A stretch of 13,624 nt of DNA from Kaiparowitsia sp041742695 (GCA_041742695.1 JBGTOF010000062.1:1-13624), one strand, 5' to 3'; numbered from the stretch's first letter, positions 7,304 through 13,624 are shown. The notes: generated by a model from the sequence alone, not told the origin. Translations and numbers: made by a program.

Positions 7304-8944
7304 TCAGAGGCCAAACTTATCGATTTGCTCTTTCACGTAGTCACCCGGCGCTTCTGGATCAAAGGTGTCGAAGGCCAAATCTTCTACTCGGTTGGTTTCT
7401 GTGGGCGGGTTTTGACCTAGTTCTTGAGCCAGTTCTCGTGCCAGATCGGTGAGAAAGACGTTTTCCCCGACTTGGTCGTAGGTGCCATCGGTAATCTCTT
7501 GCGTGGCTTTGCCATCGCCCTGTAAATCCCACCGTACTAACTGAGATGAAATCCACTTTGCGAAGCTCTGCCAGGGATAGGGGTCAAACCCAATGCGGTC
7601 AGGGATCTCAAACGAGTTGCCCTGGCCATCTTCAAAGTTGCCCGTGAGTACCGCTTCTACCACTTCTACAGGCTGGTTTAAGAATGCTCGCTCAGAAATG
7701 GCAGCTGCAATTTCGGGGCGGTTAGCGGGATCTTGGGCGTAAGCTGCCGCTTCGATGATGGCTTTGTTCAAGGCCCGGAAGGTGTTGGGGTTGGTCTCAA
7801 TCCATTCATCGCTGGCGGCAAAGGCGCAGCAAGGATGTCCATCCCAGATGTCTTTAGTCAGCATGTGGATAAAGCCAGCGCCTTCATACACGGCCCGCTG
7901 GTTAAAGGGGTCGGGCATGAGCATGGCATCAATATCGCCGGCAATCAGCTGAGCAATGCTATCTGGTGGGGGGACAGGGCGAATCTGAACATCGACATCT
8001 GGATTTAGCCCACCGCTTGCTAAGTAGTAGCGTAGCAACAGGTTGTGCATAGAGTAGGGGAAAGGCACTCCAATCACAAAGCCTCTAAAGTCTTCTGGGC
8101 CATTGACCTCACCCATGTGTCGTTCGGCAATGGTGATGGCTTGGCCGTTGATATTTTCGATGCTGGCAAGCTTGACGCCAAAATTGGCAGAACCCAACCC
8201 TAGAGTCATGGCGATAGGCATAGGCGCTAGCATGTGGTAAGCGTCGAGCTCTCCGGCGATCGCCGAATCTCTAACTGCGCCCCAGCTGGGCATCTTCACG
8301 ACGCTGGCATTAAAGCCATACTTTTCGTAAAAACCCAAGGGTTCAGACATGATGATGGGTGTCGCGCAGGTAATGGGGATAAACCCAACCTGAATGTCTG
8401 TCTTCTCTAAATCTTCAGCAGTAACAGGAGTCTCTCCTCCGTCTTGGGCCGCAGGCCCACCGCCCCCCGCGCAACTGGCGAGCGTGACCAGCGCTGCGCC
8501 CACTGCCATGTTGCGCATGAACTCGCGTCGAGTCACGCCGCTGTTGCGAATGGAGTCGGCAAAGAACAGCCCTGCCTGGGGGCCAAAGGCTGCGGCAAAG
8601 GCGTTCTCTAATCCGCCGGCTTGCTTGCACAAAGCTAGGATGAGTTTTTCACGCTGAGGGTTGTTTTGGCCCACTCGCTTGAGAAAGAGTGCCTTTCTCA
8701 GCTCATAGGCGTTGACGGTATTGGCTGCCCGCAGCTGATTCTCTTTATAAATCCCCATTCTGACCAAGTCGTCTACCAAATCGACTGGATCCTGGGGCAT
8801 GGATTGCATGAATTCCCAGTGGTCGCGGTTGGCGTGCATGCCGCCGCACTGTCCACAAATCTGACCAAATGGGGATGAAGATAACGTCTGACTCCCGAGA
8901 CTTCTCCAGTCGCTGAGCGACTTCGCTGCTGATGATATACGCAT
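7304..8944 (-). CDS. cynA: Cyanate-type ABC transporter solute-binding lipoprotein with N-terminal extension
   Basis: A 546-residue protein. Residues from about 180 form a NrtA/CynA-type (NMT1-like) binding domain that captures the anion outside the membrane: DIQVGFIPITCATPIIMSEP (183-202) is the typical first strand. Family members are usually about 400-450 residues. Here roughly 135 residues precede the export signal. The signal itself is VTRREFMRNM (137-146), with twin arginines 139-140, followed by a hydrophobic run and the lipobox LASC (Cys158), so a Tat-exported lipoprotein is inferred. The extension contains CGQCGGMHANRDH, a CxxC-x3-H-x4-H pattern, and the helical blocks VDLVDDLVRMGIY and NAYELRKALFLKRVG. 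The start is uncertain: ATG 8944 was taken. A TTG at 8998 and an ATG at 8839 (MHANRDH) are possible, and none has a clear ribosome site. First gene of cynABDS. Binding-domain identity is firm; extension function unknown. Confidence 0.85.
   Translation of the reverse strand: MRISSAAKSLSDWRSLGSQTLSSSPFGQICGQCGGMHANRDHWEFMQSMPQDPVDLVDDLVRMGIYKENQLRAANTVNAYELRKALFLKRVGQNNPQREKLILALCKQAGGLENAFAAAFGPQAGLFFADSIRNSGVTRREFMRNMAVGAALVTLASCAGGGGPAAQDGGETPVTAEDLEKTDIQVGFIPITCATPIIMSEPLGFYEKYGFNASVVKMPSWGAVRDSAIAGELDAYHMLAPMPIAMTLGLGSANFGVKLASIENINGQAITIAERHMGEVNGPEDFRGFVIGVPFPYSMHNLLLRYYLASGGLNPDVDVQIRPVPPPDSIAQLIAGDIDAMLMPDPFNQRAVYEGAGFIHMLTKDIWDGHPCCAFAASDEWIETNPNTFRALNKAIIEAAAYAQDPANRPEIAAAISERAFLNQPVEVVEAVLTGNFEDGQGNSFEIPDRIGFDPYPWQSFAKWISSQLVRWDLQGDGKATQEITDGTYDQVGENVFLTDLARELAQELGQNPPTETNRVEDLAFDTFDPEAPGDYVKEQIDKFGL
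8908..8922. promoter_or_regulatory. 15-bp palindrome at the very start of cynA
   Basis: A perfect inverted repeat, AGTCGCT-G-AGCGACT, overlaps a second one, AGCGA-CT-TCGCT (8916-8927). It lies 22 bases inside cynA if translation starts at 8944, or in the mRNA leader if the start is 8839. It may be an operator or an mRNA hairpin, or chance. Confidence 0.35.
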
Positions 8945-9060
8945 AGTTGCTAGGTTGAACGCGACTAAAAAGTGCTCTTTCTCTTTCCAGCGCTGCAATT
9001 AAAACCGAGCAGCAGTTTCGCCTACGGGATGAACTCGAAGGTATGGCGCAGAGGCAACCT

Positions 9061-9074
9061 ATCGAAATTTCGAT
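9061..9074. promoter_or_regulatory. 14-bp perfect palindrome in the cynA leader
   Basis: ATCGAAATTTCGAT is self-complementary with no spacer. It lies about 120 bases before the cynA ATG and downstream of the candidate promoter. A dimeric regulator site is possible; no known consensus was recognised. Confidence 0.35.
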
Positions 9075-9120
9075 CCGCAACCATCAAACTACGGCTAAGC
9101 GTTAATCGGTGAACTGTTAT

Positions 9121-9138
9121 TGACAGAAACTGACAGAA
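9121..9138. promoter_or_regulatory. Tandem TGACAGAA direct repeats upstream of cynA
   Basis: TGACAGAA occurs at 9121-9128 and again at 9131-9138, a ten-base period close to one helical turn. AraC-family regulators commonly bind direct repeats on one face of DNA, and the adjacent gene encodes an AraC-type response regulator, so this is its best candidate site. That link is inference. Confidence 0.4.
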
Positions 9139-9160
9139 CTAAAGTCTTAAACGGCGGCGT

Positions 9161-9190
9161 TTTATACAGAATGAACGCTGACTACGTCAC
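9161..9190 (-). promoter_or_regulatory. Candidate promoter of the cyn operon
   Basis: On the minus strand, GTGACG (9185-9190, four matches to TTGACA) is followed after 18 bases by TATAAA (9161-9166). Transcription would begin near 9153, giving a leader of about 200 bases before cynA. The TGACAGAA repeats would then lie just downstream of the start site. Confidence 0.35.
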
Positions 9191-9338
9191 TAATCCTATT
9201 AGGAGCCTAAGACCGCTTAAGAAGCACTGCACGAGTTATTGGGTACTCTATCAAGTTCAGTTAAGTCTCGCATTGGATCATCTTTGGAACTTAGATAGGA
9301 TTTTCTTTAGGAGTTGCGATCGCCCTCCACATTTAAGC

Positions 9339-10178
9339 CTAATCTGTTAATTTTGCTACAGATTGCTGTCTCCAGGCTAGTGGAGAAACGCCATGAAGCT
9401 GACGGAATTGCCGCGTAAAGTACCCTGCATCACTGTAGCCTGATAGTTCTGCAATCTTTCGTATGGAGTGGGTTGTGGCGTTGATCAACTGTTTGGCTCG
9501 AGTCATACGCCGCTCAATGATCCATTGTTTGACGGTGTGACCGGTTAACTCTTGGGTCAGATTGGTAAGGTATGCAGGTGAGTAGCCTGCTGCTTGGGCA
9601 ACATCATTAAGCGTGATGGGTTTGTGATAGTTCGCTTCAATAAAGCAAAATACATAGTTTAGCTTTGGGCAGTTAGGAAAAATGCTGTTGGGAGCGCTAT
9701 GTTCGGTAGGCTCTGGATGTCTATCTGCTTGAGAATCTGCTTGAGAATTGGCTGAGTTACGGTTTTCAAAGACTGGCCGAGACGCTGTATTGTAGAGTTG
9801 ATTAATTTGCTCTTGGCGGTTGAGGCGAGTGATAATTGCAGCTAAGAATTGTTCAATGGTGCAGGGTTTGGTGAGGTAATCGTCTGCGCCTAGCTCCATC
9901 CCTTGACGCAGATCGGCCATGGTGACTTTTGCAGTTAAAAAAATGAGGGGGATGAGTGCTGTGGCGGGCGATCGCCGTAAAGTTGACAAGACAGAATACC
10001 CATCCATGTCGGGCATCATAATGTCGCAGACCACTAAGTCTGGCTGGTGGGTCTGTGCTAGGGTAAGGCCCTGACTGCCATCATTGGCTCCAAAGGCTGA
10101 AAATCCTTCAAATTCAAGGCAGCGCAAGAACATGTTACGGGTTTGAGCCTCATCTTCAATCACCAAAACTGTCTTCAT
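9339..10178 (-). CDS. Response regulator with AraC-type DNA-binding domain
   Basis: A 279-residue two-component regulator. Residues 1-122 are a receiver domain: acidic pair Glu8-Asp9, phosphoacceptor Asp52 in VVCDIMMPDMDG, Thr82 in IFLTAK and Lys104 in YLTKP are all present. Residues about 123-170 are a polar linker containing a repeated Asp-Ser-Gln-Ala. Residues about 172-272 are an AraC/XylS domain with two helix-turn-helix units (ITLNDVAQAAGYSPAYLTNL, 188-207, and IRKIAELSGYSDAGYFTRQF, 239-258) and the family ending LHGVSPLAWR. Phosphorylation of Asp52 should control DNA binding. It lies directly upstream of cynA on the same strand and divergent from a histidine kinase, so the kinase is its likely partner and the cyn operon a likely target; both are inferred. 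No clear ribosome site precedes the ATG. Confidence 0.93.
   Translation of the reverse strand: MKTVLVIEDEAQTRNMFLRCLEFEGFSAFGANDGSQGLTLAQTHQPDLVVCDIMMPDMDGYSVLSTLRRSPATALIPLIFLTAKVTMADLRQGMELGADDYLTKPCTIEQFLAAIITRLNRQEQINQLYNTASRPVFENRNSANSQADSQADRHPEPTEHSAPNSIFPNCPKLNYVFCFIEANYHKPITLNDVAQAAGYSPAYLTNLTQELTGHTVKQWIIERRMTRAKQLINATTHSIRKIAELSGYSDAGYFTRQFRQLHGVSPLAWRQQSVAKLTD
9723..9746. repeat. 12-bp tandem repeat in the regulator linker
   Basis: ATCTGCTTGAGA is present twice in exact tandem, followed by the first bases of a third copy. On the minus strand it encodes a duplicated Asp-Ser-Gln-Ala in the flexible linker between receiver and AraC domains. Copy number can change in frame, altering only linker length. 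Confidence 0.7.
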
Positions 10179-10233
10179 GATGAGTCAGCATGCATCAACG
10201 GGGATGGCTAGAGATGGATGGAACAGATCCCTG

Positions 10234-10253
10234 TACATCAGTTCACAGATGTA
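10234..10253. promoter_or_regulatory. Inverted repeat TACATC-N8-GATGTA between the divergent regulators
   Basis: A perfect 6-bp inverted repeat with an 8-base spacer lies 56 bases before the response-regulator start and about 125 before the kinase start. Position and symmetry suit an operator controlling one or both genes. It has the half-site spacing of an NtcA box but not its GTA/TAC sequence. Confidence 0.4.
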
Positions 10254-10272
10254 TCTATCCTTTACTTTGTTA

Positions 10273-10288
10273 CTCTTCGAGCGAAGAG
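10273..10288. promoter_or_regulatory. Palindrome CTCTTCG-AG-CGAAGAG between the divergent regulators
   Basis: A perfect 7-bp inverted repeat with a two-base centre. It is too tight for a good RNA hairpin unless the loop opens to four bases, so a dimeric protein site is the better reading. It lies 20 bases from the preceding inverted repeat. A HIP1-centred palindrome follows near 10313-10324. Confidence 0.4.
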
Positions 10289-10376
10289 AGCATTGTGTAG
10301 AGCGATACATTTGGGCGATCGCCCCTCTCCGCATTTTTCCCTGTTAAAGATTGGTTAAAGGTCGGGTTATAACGTT

Positions 10377-11624
10377 ATGTCGGAACACTATTGGCTGCCC
10401 GACCGAAACGCACTGGCGGAGACTACACCGGTTGACCCTACGTTGGGATATCTGCGCCGCCAGCATCAGCTCATTCTTAACGCGGTGGGCGAAGGGATTT
10501 ATGGGCTCGATTTGGCGGGTAATGTCACCTTTGTTAACCCGGCAGCAGCGGCCATGATCGGCTGGTCCATGGAAGACTTGATTGGCAAATCGATGCACGC
10601 CGTTCTGCATCACTCGCAGTTAGACGGTTCCCCTTACCATCGAGAAGATTGCCCCATCTATGCAGCGTTTCAAGATGGCAAGGTGCGGCGAATTACAAAC
10701 GAGGTGTTTTGGCGCAAAGATGGCACGAGCTTTCCGGTGGAATATATCAGCACGCCTATGCATGATGAGGCAGGGCGGCTGATTGGTTCGGTGGTGACGT
10801 TTCGCGATATCACTAAGCGGCGCTGGGCCGAGCAGGTGTTGCAACAGGCCAACGAAGAATTAGAGCTGAAGGTGCAAGCGCGTACGGCAGAATTGCAAAA
10901 CGTCAACCAGCAACTGCGTGAGTTGAGCGACATGCGATCGCGCTTTGTTTCGATGGTGTGTCACGAGTTCCGCAACCCGCTGAACAATATTGCGCTGTCG
11001 GTGTCCTCCCTCAACCGCTACGATACGCAACTGCATCCCGACGAGAAGGCAGACTATCTGTCCACAGTTGAGGCGAATGTGGAACGCATGACCCAAATGA
11101 TTGACGACATTTTGGTCATCGGCAAGATTGAAGCCAAGGTGCTAGAGGTGAATCCCCAGCCGCTCGATGTCGTTGCTTTTTGTCAGGACTTGTTGGCAGA
11201 GCAAGAATTTATGCGGGCTCACGCTCCTATCCGGTTTTGCTGCCGGGCGCGTCAATTGTGGACAAGTTTGGATGAGCGGCTGCTGCGATCGATCTTGAGC
11301 AATTTGCTCTCGAATGCCATTCGGTATACGCCAGAGCTGAAGGCCATTACGCTCACGCTCAGTCGCCGCCAAAACTACGTTATTTTTCGGATGCAGGATG
11401 AGGGGATGGGGATTCCGCTGGGCGATCGCCGTCACCTGTTTGAGCCGTTTCACCGCGGGCGCAACACTAGCAACATCCCTGGGACAGGATTGGGGTTGAG
11501 TATTGTAAAACAATTTGTCGAGCTCCAAAACGGCACCATTAGTGTGACCAGCCGACTGGGCATGGGTACGTCGTTTGGGGTGCGGTTGCCGATTGGGGAT
11601 GAGAGCCTGAAAACTAGGCGGTAG
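10377..11624 (+). CDS. PAS-domain sensor histidine kinase (soluble)
   Basis: A 415-residue kinase with no transmembrane segment or signal peptide, so it should sense a cytoplasmic cue. Residues about 26-148 are a PAS domain with PAC tail (LILNAVGEGIYGLDLAGNVT at 32-51; FWRKDGTSFPVEY at 111-123; VVTFRDITKR at 139-148). Inside it, HHSQLDGSPYHREDCPIY (78-95) is a His/Cys-bearing loop seen in a subset of PAS kinases. A coiled coil (about 150-188) leads to the HisKA helix with phospho-acceptor His196 in SMVCHEFRNPLNN. The ATPase domain has the N-box with Asn309/Asn313, G1 DEGMGIP (341-347), F-box FEPFHRG and G2 GTGLGLSI (369-376). It is divergent from the AraC-type response regulator, its likely partner. 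Its end overlaps the oppositely oriented amidohydrolase gene by 11 bases. The start ATG sits in a small palindrome with only a weak, distant AAAGG before it. Confidence 0.93.
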   Translation: MSEHYWLPDRNALAETTPVDPTLGYLRRQHQLILNAVGEGIYGLDLAGNVTFVNPAAAAMIGWSMEDLIGKSMHAVLHHSQLDGSPYHREDCPIYAAFQDGKVRRITNEVFWRKDGTSFPVEYISTPMHDEAGRLIGSVVTFRDITKRRWAEQVLQQANEELELKVQARTAELQNVNQQLRELSDMRSRFVSMVCHEFRNPLNNIALSVSSLNRYDTQLHPDEKADYLSTVEANVERMTQMIDDILVIGKIEAKVLEVNPQPLDVVAFCQDLLAEQEFMRAHAPIRFCCRARQLWTSLDERLLRSILSNLLSNAIRYTPELKAITLTLSRRQNYVIFRMQDEGMGIPLGDRRHLFEPFHRGRNTSNIPGTGLGLSIVKQFVELQNGTISVTSRLGMGTSFGVRLPIGDESLKTRR

Positions 11625-12843
11625 GGATTGGAGATTGGTAGAGCGATCGCCCGTGACGCATGGTTAGCAGCACATCGTCTGGCGTCACTCGGGTGATCAG
11701 GCTCGCAATCAGGTGTCGGCTAGCGCACAGGTGGGGCTGGTGAAAGTTGAGCACCACTAAGTCGGCAGGTAAACCCGGTTCTAAATAGCCCTGTAGGTCA
11801 GAAATCCCCAAATGACGCAGGTTGCTGGTCGTCATTTTGAGGATATCAACCGGCGCAGGGTGAACGGCGTCGCCAAACTGACTCTTCGCCACCTTATAGG
11901 TAAAATCCATCTCGGCAAATAGATTGGGGCTGTTGAGTAAGCCATTATCGGTGCCGAGCAGCAGGGTGGCGCCGCTTTGCAGCAATGCAGCGATGGGCGG
12001 AAGCGGAAGGCCCAAGTTGGCATTGGCCCGCGGGTTTAACACCACATTGGTGCGGTGCTCTGACAGGAGCGCTATTTCTGCCCGGTTAGCGACGGTAGCA
12101 TGAATCACCAGATCGGGATGGTATAGGTCTAATGCGCGCTCTAGGTCGCCTCGCCCGGTAACGGCCAGACTAACATCGCGATAGCCCTCATTTTCTAAAC
12201 AGTGGATGGCGCGAAGCTTCTGAGCCTTGGCAGTAAGGGCATAGATTTGTTGCCAGGCTTCGTCGGTGAGGTCGTTCATGGTGCTTTCAGAAAAGCCATC
12301 GGCGATCGCCAAAATGCTCGTCAATTCGGCGATTGCCCCATCCTTCAGCCCGACTTGGTTAGATTGCAGCTCTTCCGCAGTAAATGGCAGTTCATTGAAC
12401 TGACCCAAAATGAGCGATCGCATGCCTGTTTGCTCTGCCGCCTGCTGCAACAGCCAACTGCCATAGACCCCCTGCTCTCGGAAATCTAGATGGGCGATCG
12501 TTCCCGTGCGCGCCATATAGCGCAGGTGCGCCATCATGTGCTGCAACAGCTCTGCCTCACTGCGCTGTGCCAGCTCCCGATACTTATACCCATCGGGACG
12601 AAAGAAGCCCTGCTCTAGGGTCATTCCCGTTGCCCCATCCGGCAAACACGAATCGCCCATATGAGTATGACCATTCACCATTCCCGGCATGACCACCAGC
12701 GCCCCAGCATCAATGGCGGTGCAGGGTTGGCGCCGATCAATTTGATGAATCAGCCCATCGTTGACAACCAGGCGATCGCACCAGAAGGGCTCTAACTCTG
12801 GCCCCCACAGCACCACACAATCTGTCAGCGCTAACTGAGGCAT
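11614..12843 (-). CDS. Amidohydrolase superfamily protein, probable deaminase
   Basis: A 409-residue metal-dependent hydrolase of the cytosine deaminase/ATZ-TRZ type. Metal ligands are visible: His59 and His61 in NGHTHMG, His214 in IHCLE, His248 in VIHAT and Asp299 in LLGTDN. The spacing His214-x2-Glu217 and its numbering resemble E. coli cytosine deaminase (His61/His63, His214, Glu217, His246, Asp313), where the Glu shuttles protons, so a deaminase or related chlorohydrolase reaction on an N-heterocycle is likely. The N- and C-terminal strands (LTDCVVLWG; PADLVVLNF) build the small beta-sandwich typical of the group. Substrate unknown. Its ATG immediately follows the crtR stop (TAGATG), so the two are translationally coupled. 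The tail overlaps the kinase gene by 11 bases, leaving no room for an ordinary terminator. Confidence 0.88.
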   Translation of the reverse strand: MPQLALTDCVVLWGPELEPFWCDRLVVNDGLIHQIDRRQPCTAIDAGALVVMPGMVNGHTHMGDSCLPDGATGMTLEQGFFRPDGYKYRELAQRSEAELLQHMMAHLRYMARTGTIAHLDFREQGVYGSWLLQQAAEQTGMRSLILGQFNELPFTAEELQSNQVGLKDGAIAELTSILAIADGFSESTMNDLTDEAWQQIYALTAKAQKLRAIHCLENEGYRDVSLAVTGRGDLERALDLYHPDLVIHATVANRAEIALLSEHRTNVVLNPRANANLGLPLPPIAALLQSGATLLLGTDNGLLNSPNLFAEMDFTYKVAKSQFGDAVHPAPVDILKMTTSNLRHLGISDLQGYLEPGLPADLVVLNFHQPHLCASRHLIASLITRVTPDDVLLTMRHGRSLYQSPIPTA

Positions 12844-13624
12844 CTAAGGCTGCTTCGGAGACATGGGCAGATCGGTCAGATCAGCAGGGGCGTCTGCCGC
12901 GTGAGCTATTACTGGCTGGACTTTCTCTGCCTTGGTATGACCATGAAAGCGAATGCCTAAAAATAAATCGTAGACAAATCCAACGAAATCATTGAGCTTT
13001 AACAGCCCCAACGATTGATGACAGCCTTTCGAATCTAACAGAGGGCGAGTAGCCCGATAAGCTGGCTGATAGTTATACCAGGGAATTGTGGGCCACAGAT
13101 GATGAATCAAGTGATAGTTCTGCCCCATAATCAACAAGTTCAAAATGGGATTGGGATAGACCCGCGCGTTTTTCCAGCGATTGCGCTCTTGAAAGGGTCG
13201 ATGTGGCAGGTAATCAAAAAACAGCCCTAGGGCCAATCCCACGACCAGCGCTGGCGAAAACCAGTAGTTCATGACGTAGGGGAAAAATCCATAGTGAAGC
13301 GCAAGAAAAATCACGCCAGCTACCACCAGCCGCGACAGAAACCACTCTAGCAGCTCGTTCTTGCGCCACAGACGGCGCTTAAAAAAGAAAATTTCGTGGT
13401 AAAAGAATCGCGCTGCAATCAACCATAAAGGCCCACCCGTAGAAACGAAGTGGTCTGGGTCATTTTCTGGATCGTTAACGTTGGCGTGATGCTGCATGTG
13501 CACCCGCGTAAACACTGGAAACGCAAACCCCAACATCAGCGCACTGCCGTGCCCCATGATGGCGTTTACAACCTTATTTCGATGCGCCACATTGTGAGAG
13601 GCGTCGTGAATCACAGTGCCTACC
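12844..13624 (-). CDS. crtR: Beta-carotene hydroxylase CrtR (5' end outside window)
   Basis: The C-terminal 260 or so residues of a membrane di-iron hydroxylase of the fatty-acid-desaturase superfamily. CrtR adds hydroxyl groups to the beta-rings of carotenes, giving zeaxanthin, and to myxoxanthophyll precursors. The histidine boxes are present: HDASHNVAH near the edge, HMQHHANVNDPENDPDHF, and NYHLIHHLWP. The long match to the cyanobacterial type (GGPLWLIAARFFYHEIFFF; LGLFFDYLPHRPF) makes the assignment strong. Hydrophobic spans flank these boxes. The frame runs through the window edge with codons for Val-Gly-Thr before the GTG at 13614, so that GTG is internal, and about 40-50 N-terminal residues are missing compared with the roughly 312-residue Synechocystis protein. 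The last 35 residues are polar and variable. It is followed at once by the amidohydrolase gene. Confidence 0.95.
   Translation of the reverse strand, partial: VGTVIHDASHNVAHRNKVVNAIMGHGSALMLGFAFPVFTRVHMQHHANVNDPENDPDHFVSTGGPLWLIAARFFYHEIFFFKRRLWRKNELLEWFLSRLVVAGVIFLALHYGFFPYVMNYWFSPALVVGLALGLFFDYLPHRPFQERNRWKNARVYPNPILNLLIMGQNYHLIHHLWPTIPWYNYQPAYRATRPLLDSKGCHQSLGLLKLNDFVGFVYDLFLGIRFHGHTKAEKVQPVIAHAADAPADLTDLPMSPKQP

Larger units (their letters stand above)
8945..9338 (-). promoter_or_regulatory. cynA upstream region
   Basis: About 390 bases separate the response-regulator stop from cynA and hold no supportable gene; short frames here have poor starts and no family features. Noted elements are a candidate promoter (9161-9190), direct repeats (9121-9138), a 14-bp palindrome (9061-9074), a small inverted repeat TCCTA-T-TAGGA near 9195-9205, and one HIP1 site near 9317. 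I searched both ends for GTA-N8-TAC, the NtcA site that controls cyn and nitrate genes in other cyanobacteria, and found no exact match. Confidence 0.5.

Noticed and set aside
8745..9080. 111-codon minus-strand frame overlapping the cynA 5' end
   Set aside because: It shares the strand with cynA in another frame, has low-complexity Ser/Arg runs and no domain; the cynA frame continues into a firm family match.
9120..9350. 76-codon plus-strand frame opposite the cynA upstream region
   Set aside because: It starts with TTG, has no ribosome site or recognisable domain, and runs over the regulator's stop and the candidate promoter elements.
10251..10265. Possible NtcA site GTA...TAC before the regulator gene
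   Set aside because: The spacer is nine bases, not eight, and another nearby GTA/TAC pair (GTAGAGCGATAC near 10297) has only six; neither fits the consensus.
13612..13614. GTG as the start of crtR
   Set aside because: The frame continues through the window edge with Val-Gly-Thr codons that fit the conserved GTVIHDASH context, so the gene is truncated by the window, not started here.

Overview
The window looks like cyanobacterial chromosome. The octamer GCGATCGC (HIP1) occurs about 26 times by eye. The right end carries a CrtR-type beta-carotene hydroxylase, and the centre carries genes in the order of the cyanobacterial cynABDS cyanate uptake and decomposition cluster. I cannot assign a genus. 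No rRNA, tRNA, CRISPR array, transposase or phage gene was seen.

Left region (1-4700): a plus-strand run of three unrelated single genes: a small stand-alone cyclic-nucleotide-binding-like domain protein, a SirB1/transglutaminase-like protein with C-terminal TPRs, and a phytanoyl-CoA dioxygenase (PHYH) family oxygenase. Two minus-strand genes follow: an SGNH/GDSL hydrolase with a probable N-terminal export signal, and a DUF1348/SnoaL-like small protein.

Centre (4769-8944, minus strand, transcribed right to left): cynA (solute-binding lipoprotein), cynB (permease), cynD (ATPase) and cynS (cyanase). Together they would import cyanate and convert it with bicarbonate to ammonia and CO2. cynB and cynD overlap by 4 nt. 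cynD and cynS are separated by about 295 bp holding a C/G-rich hairpin repeat. CynA is unusual: about 135-150 residues, including a CxxC-x3-H-x4-H motif, lie before an internal twin-arginine/lipobox signal. About 3.4 kb of this block contains no HIP1 site, unlike its surroundings.

Regulators (9339-11624): an AraC-type response regulator lies directly upstream of cynA on the same strand. A soluble PAS histidine kinase is divergent from it. They look like a cognate pair and are plausible local regulators of the cyn genes. The cynA leader holds direct repeats and palindromes, and I found no canonical GTA-N8-TAC NtcA site there.

Right end (11614-13624, minus strand): crtR (5' end outside the window) is followed without a gap by an amidohydrolase/deaminase family gene, whose tail overlaps the kinase gene tail-to-tail by 11 nt.
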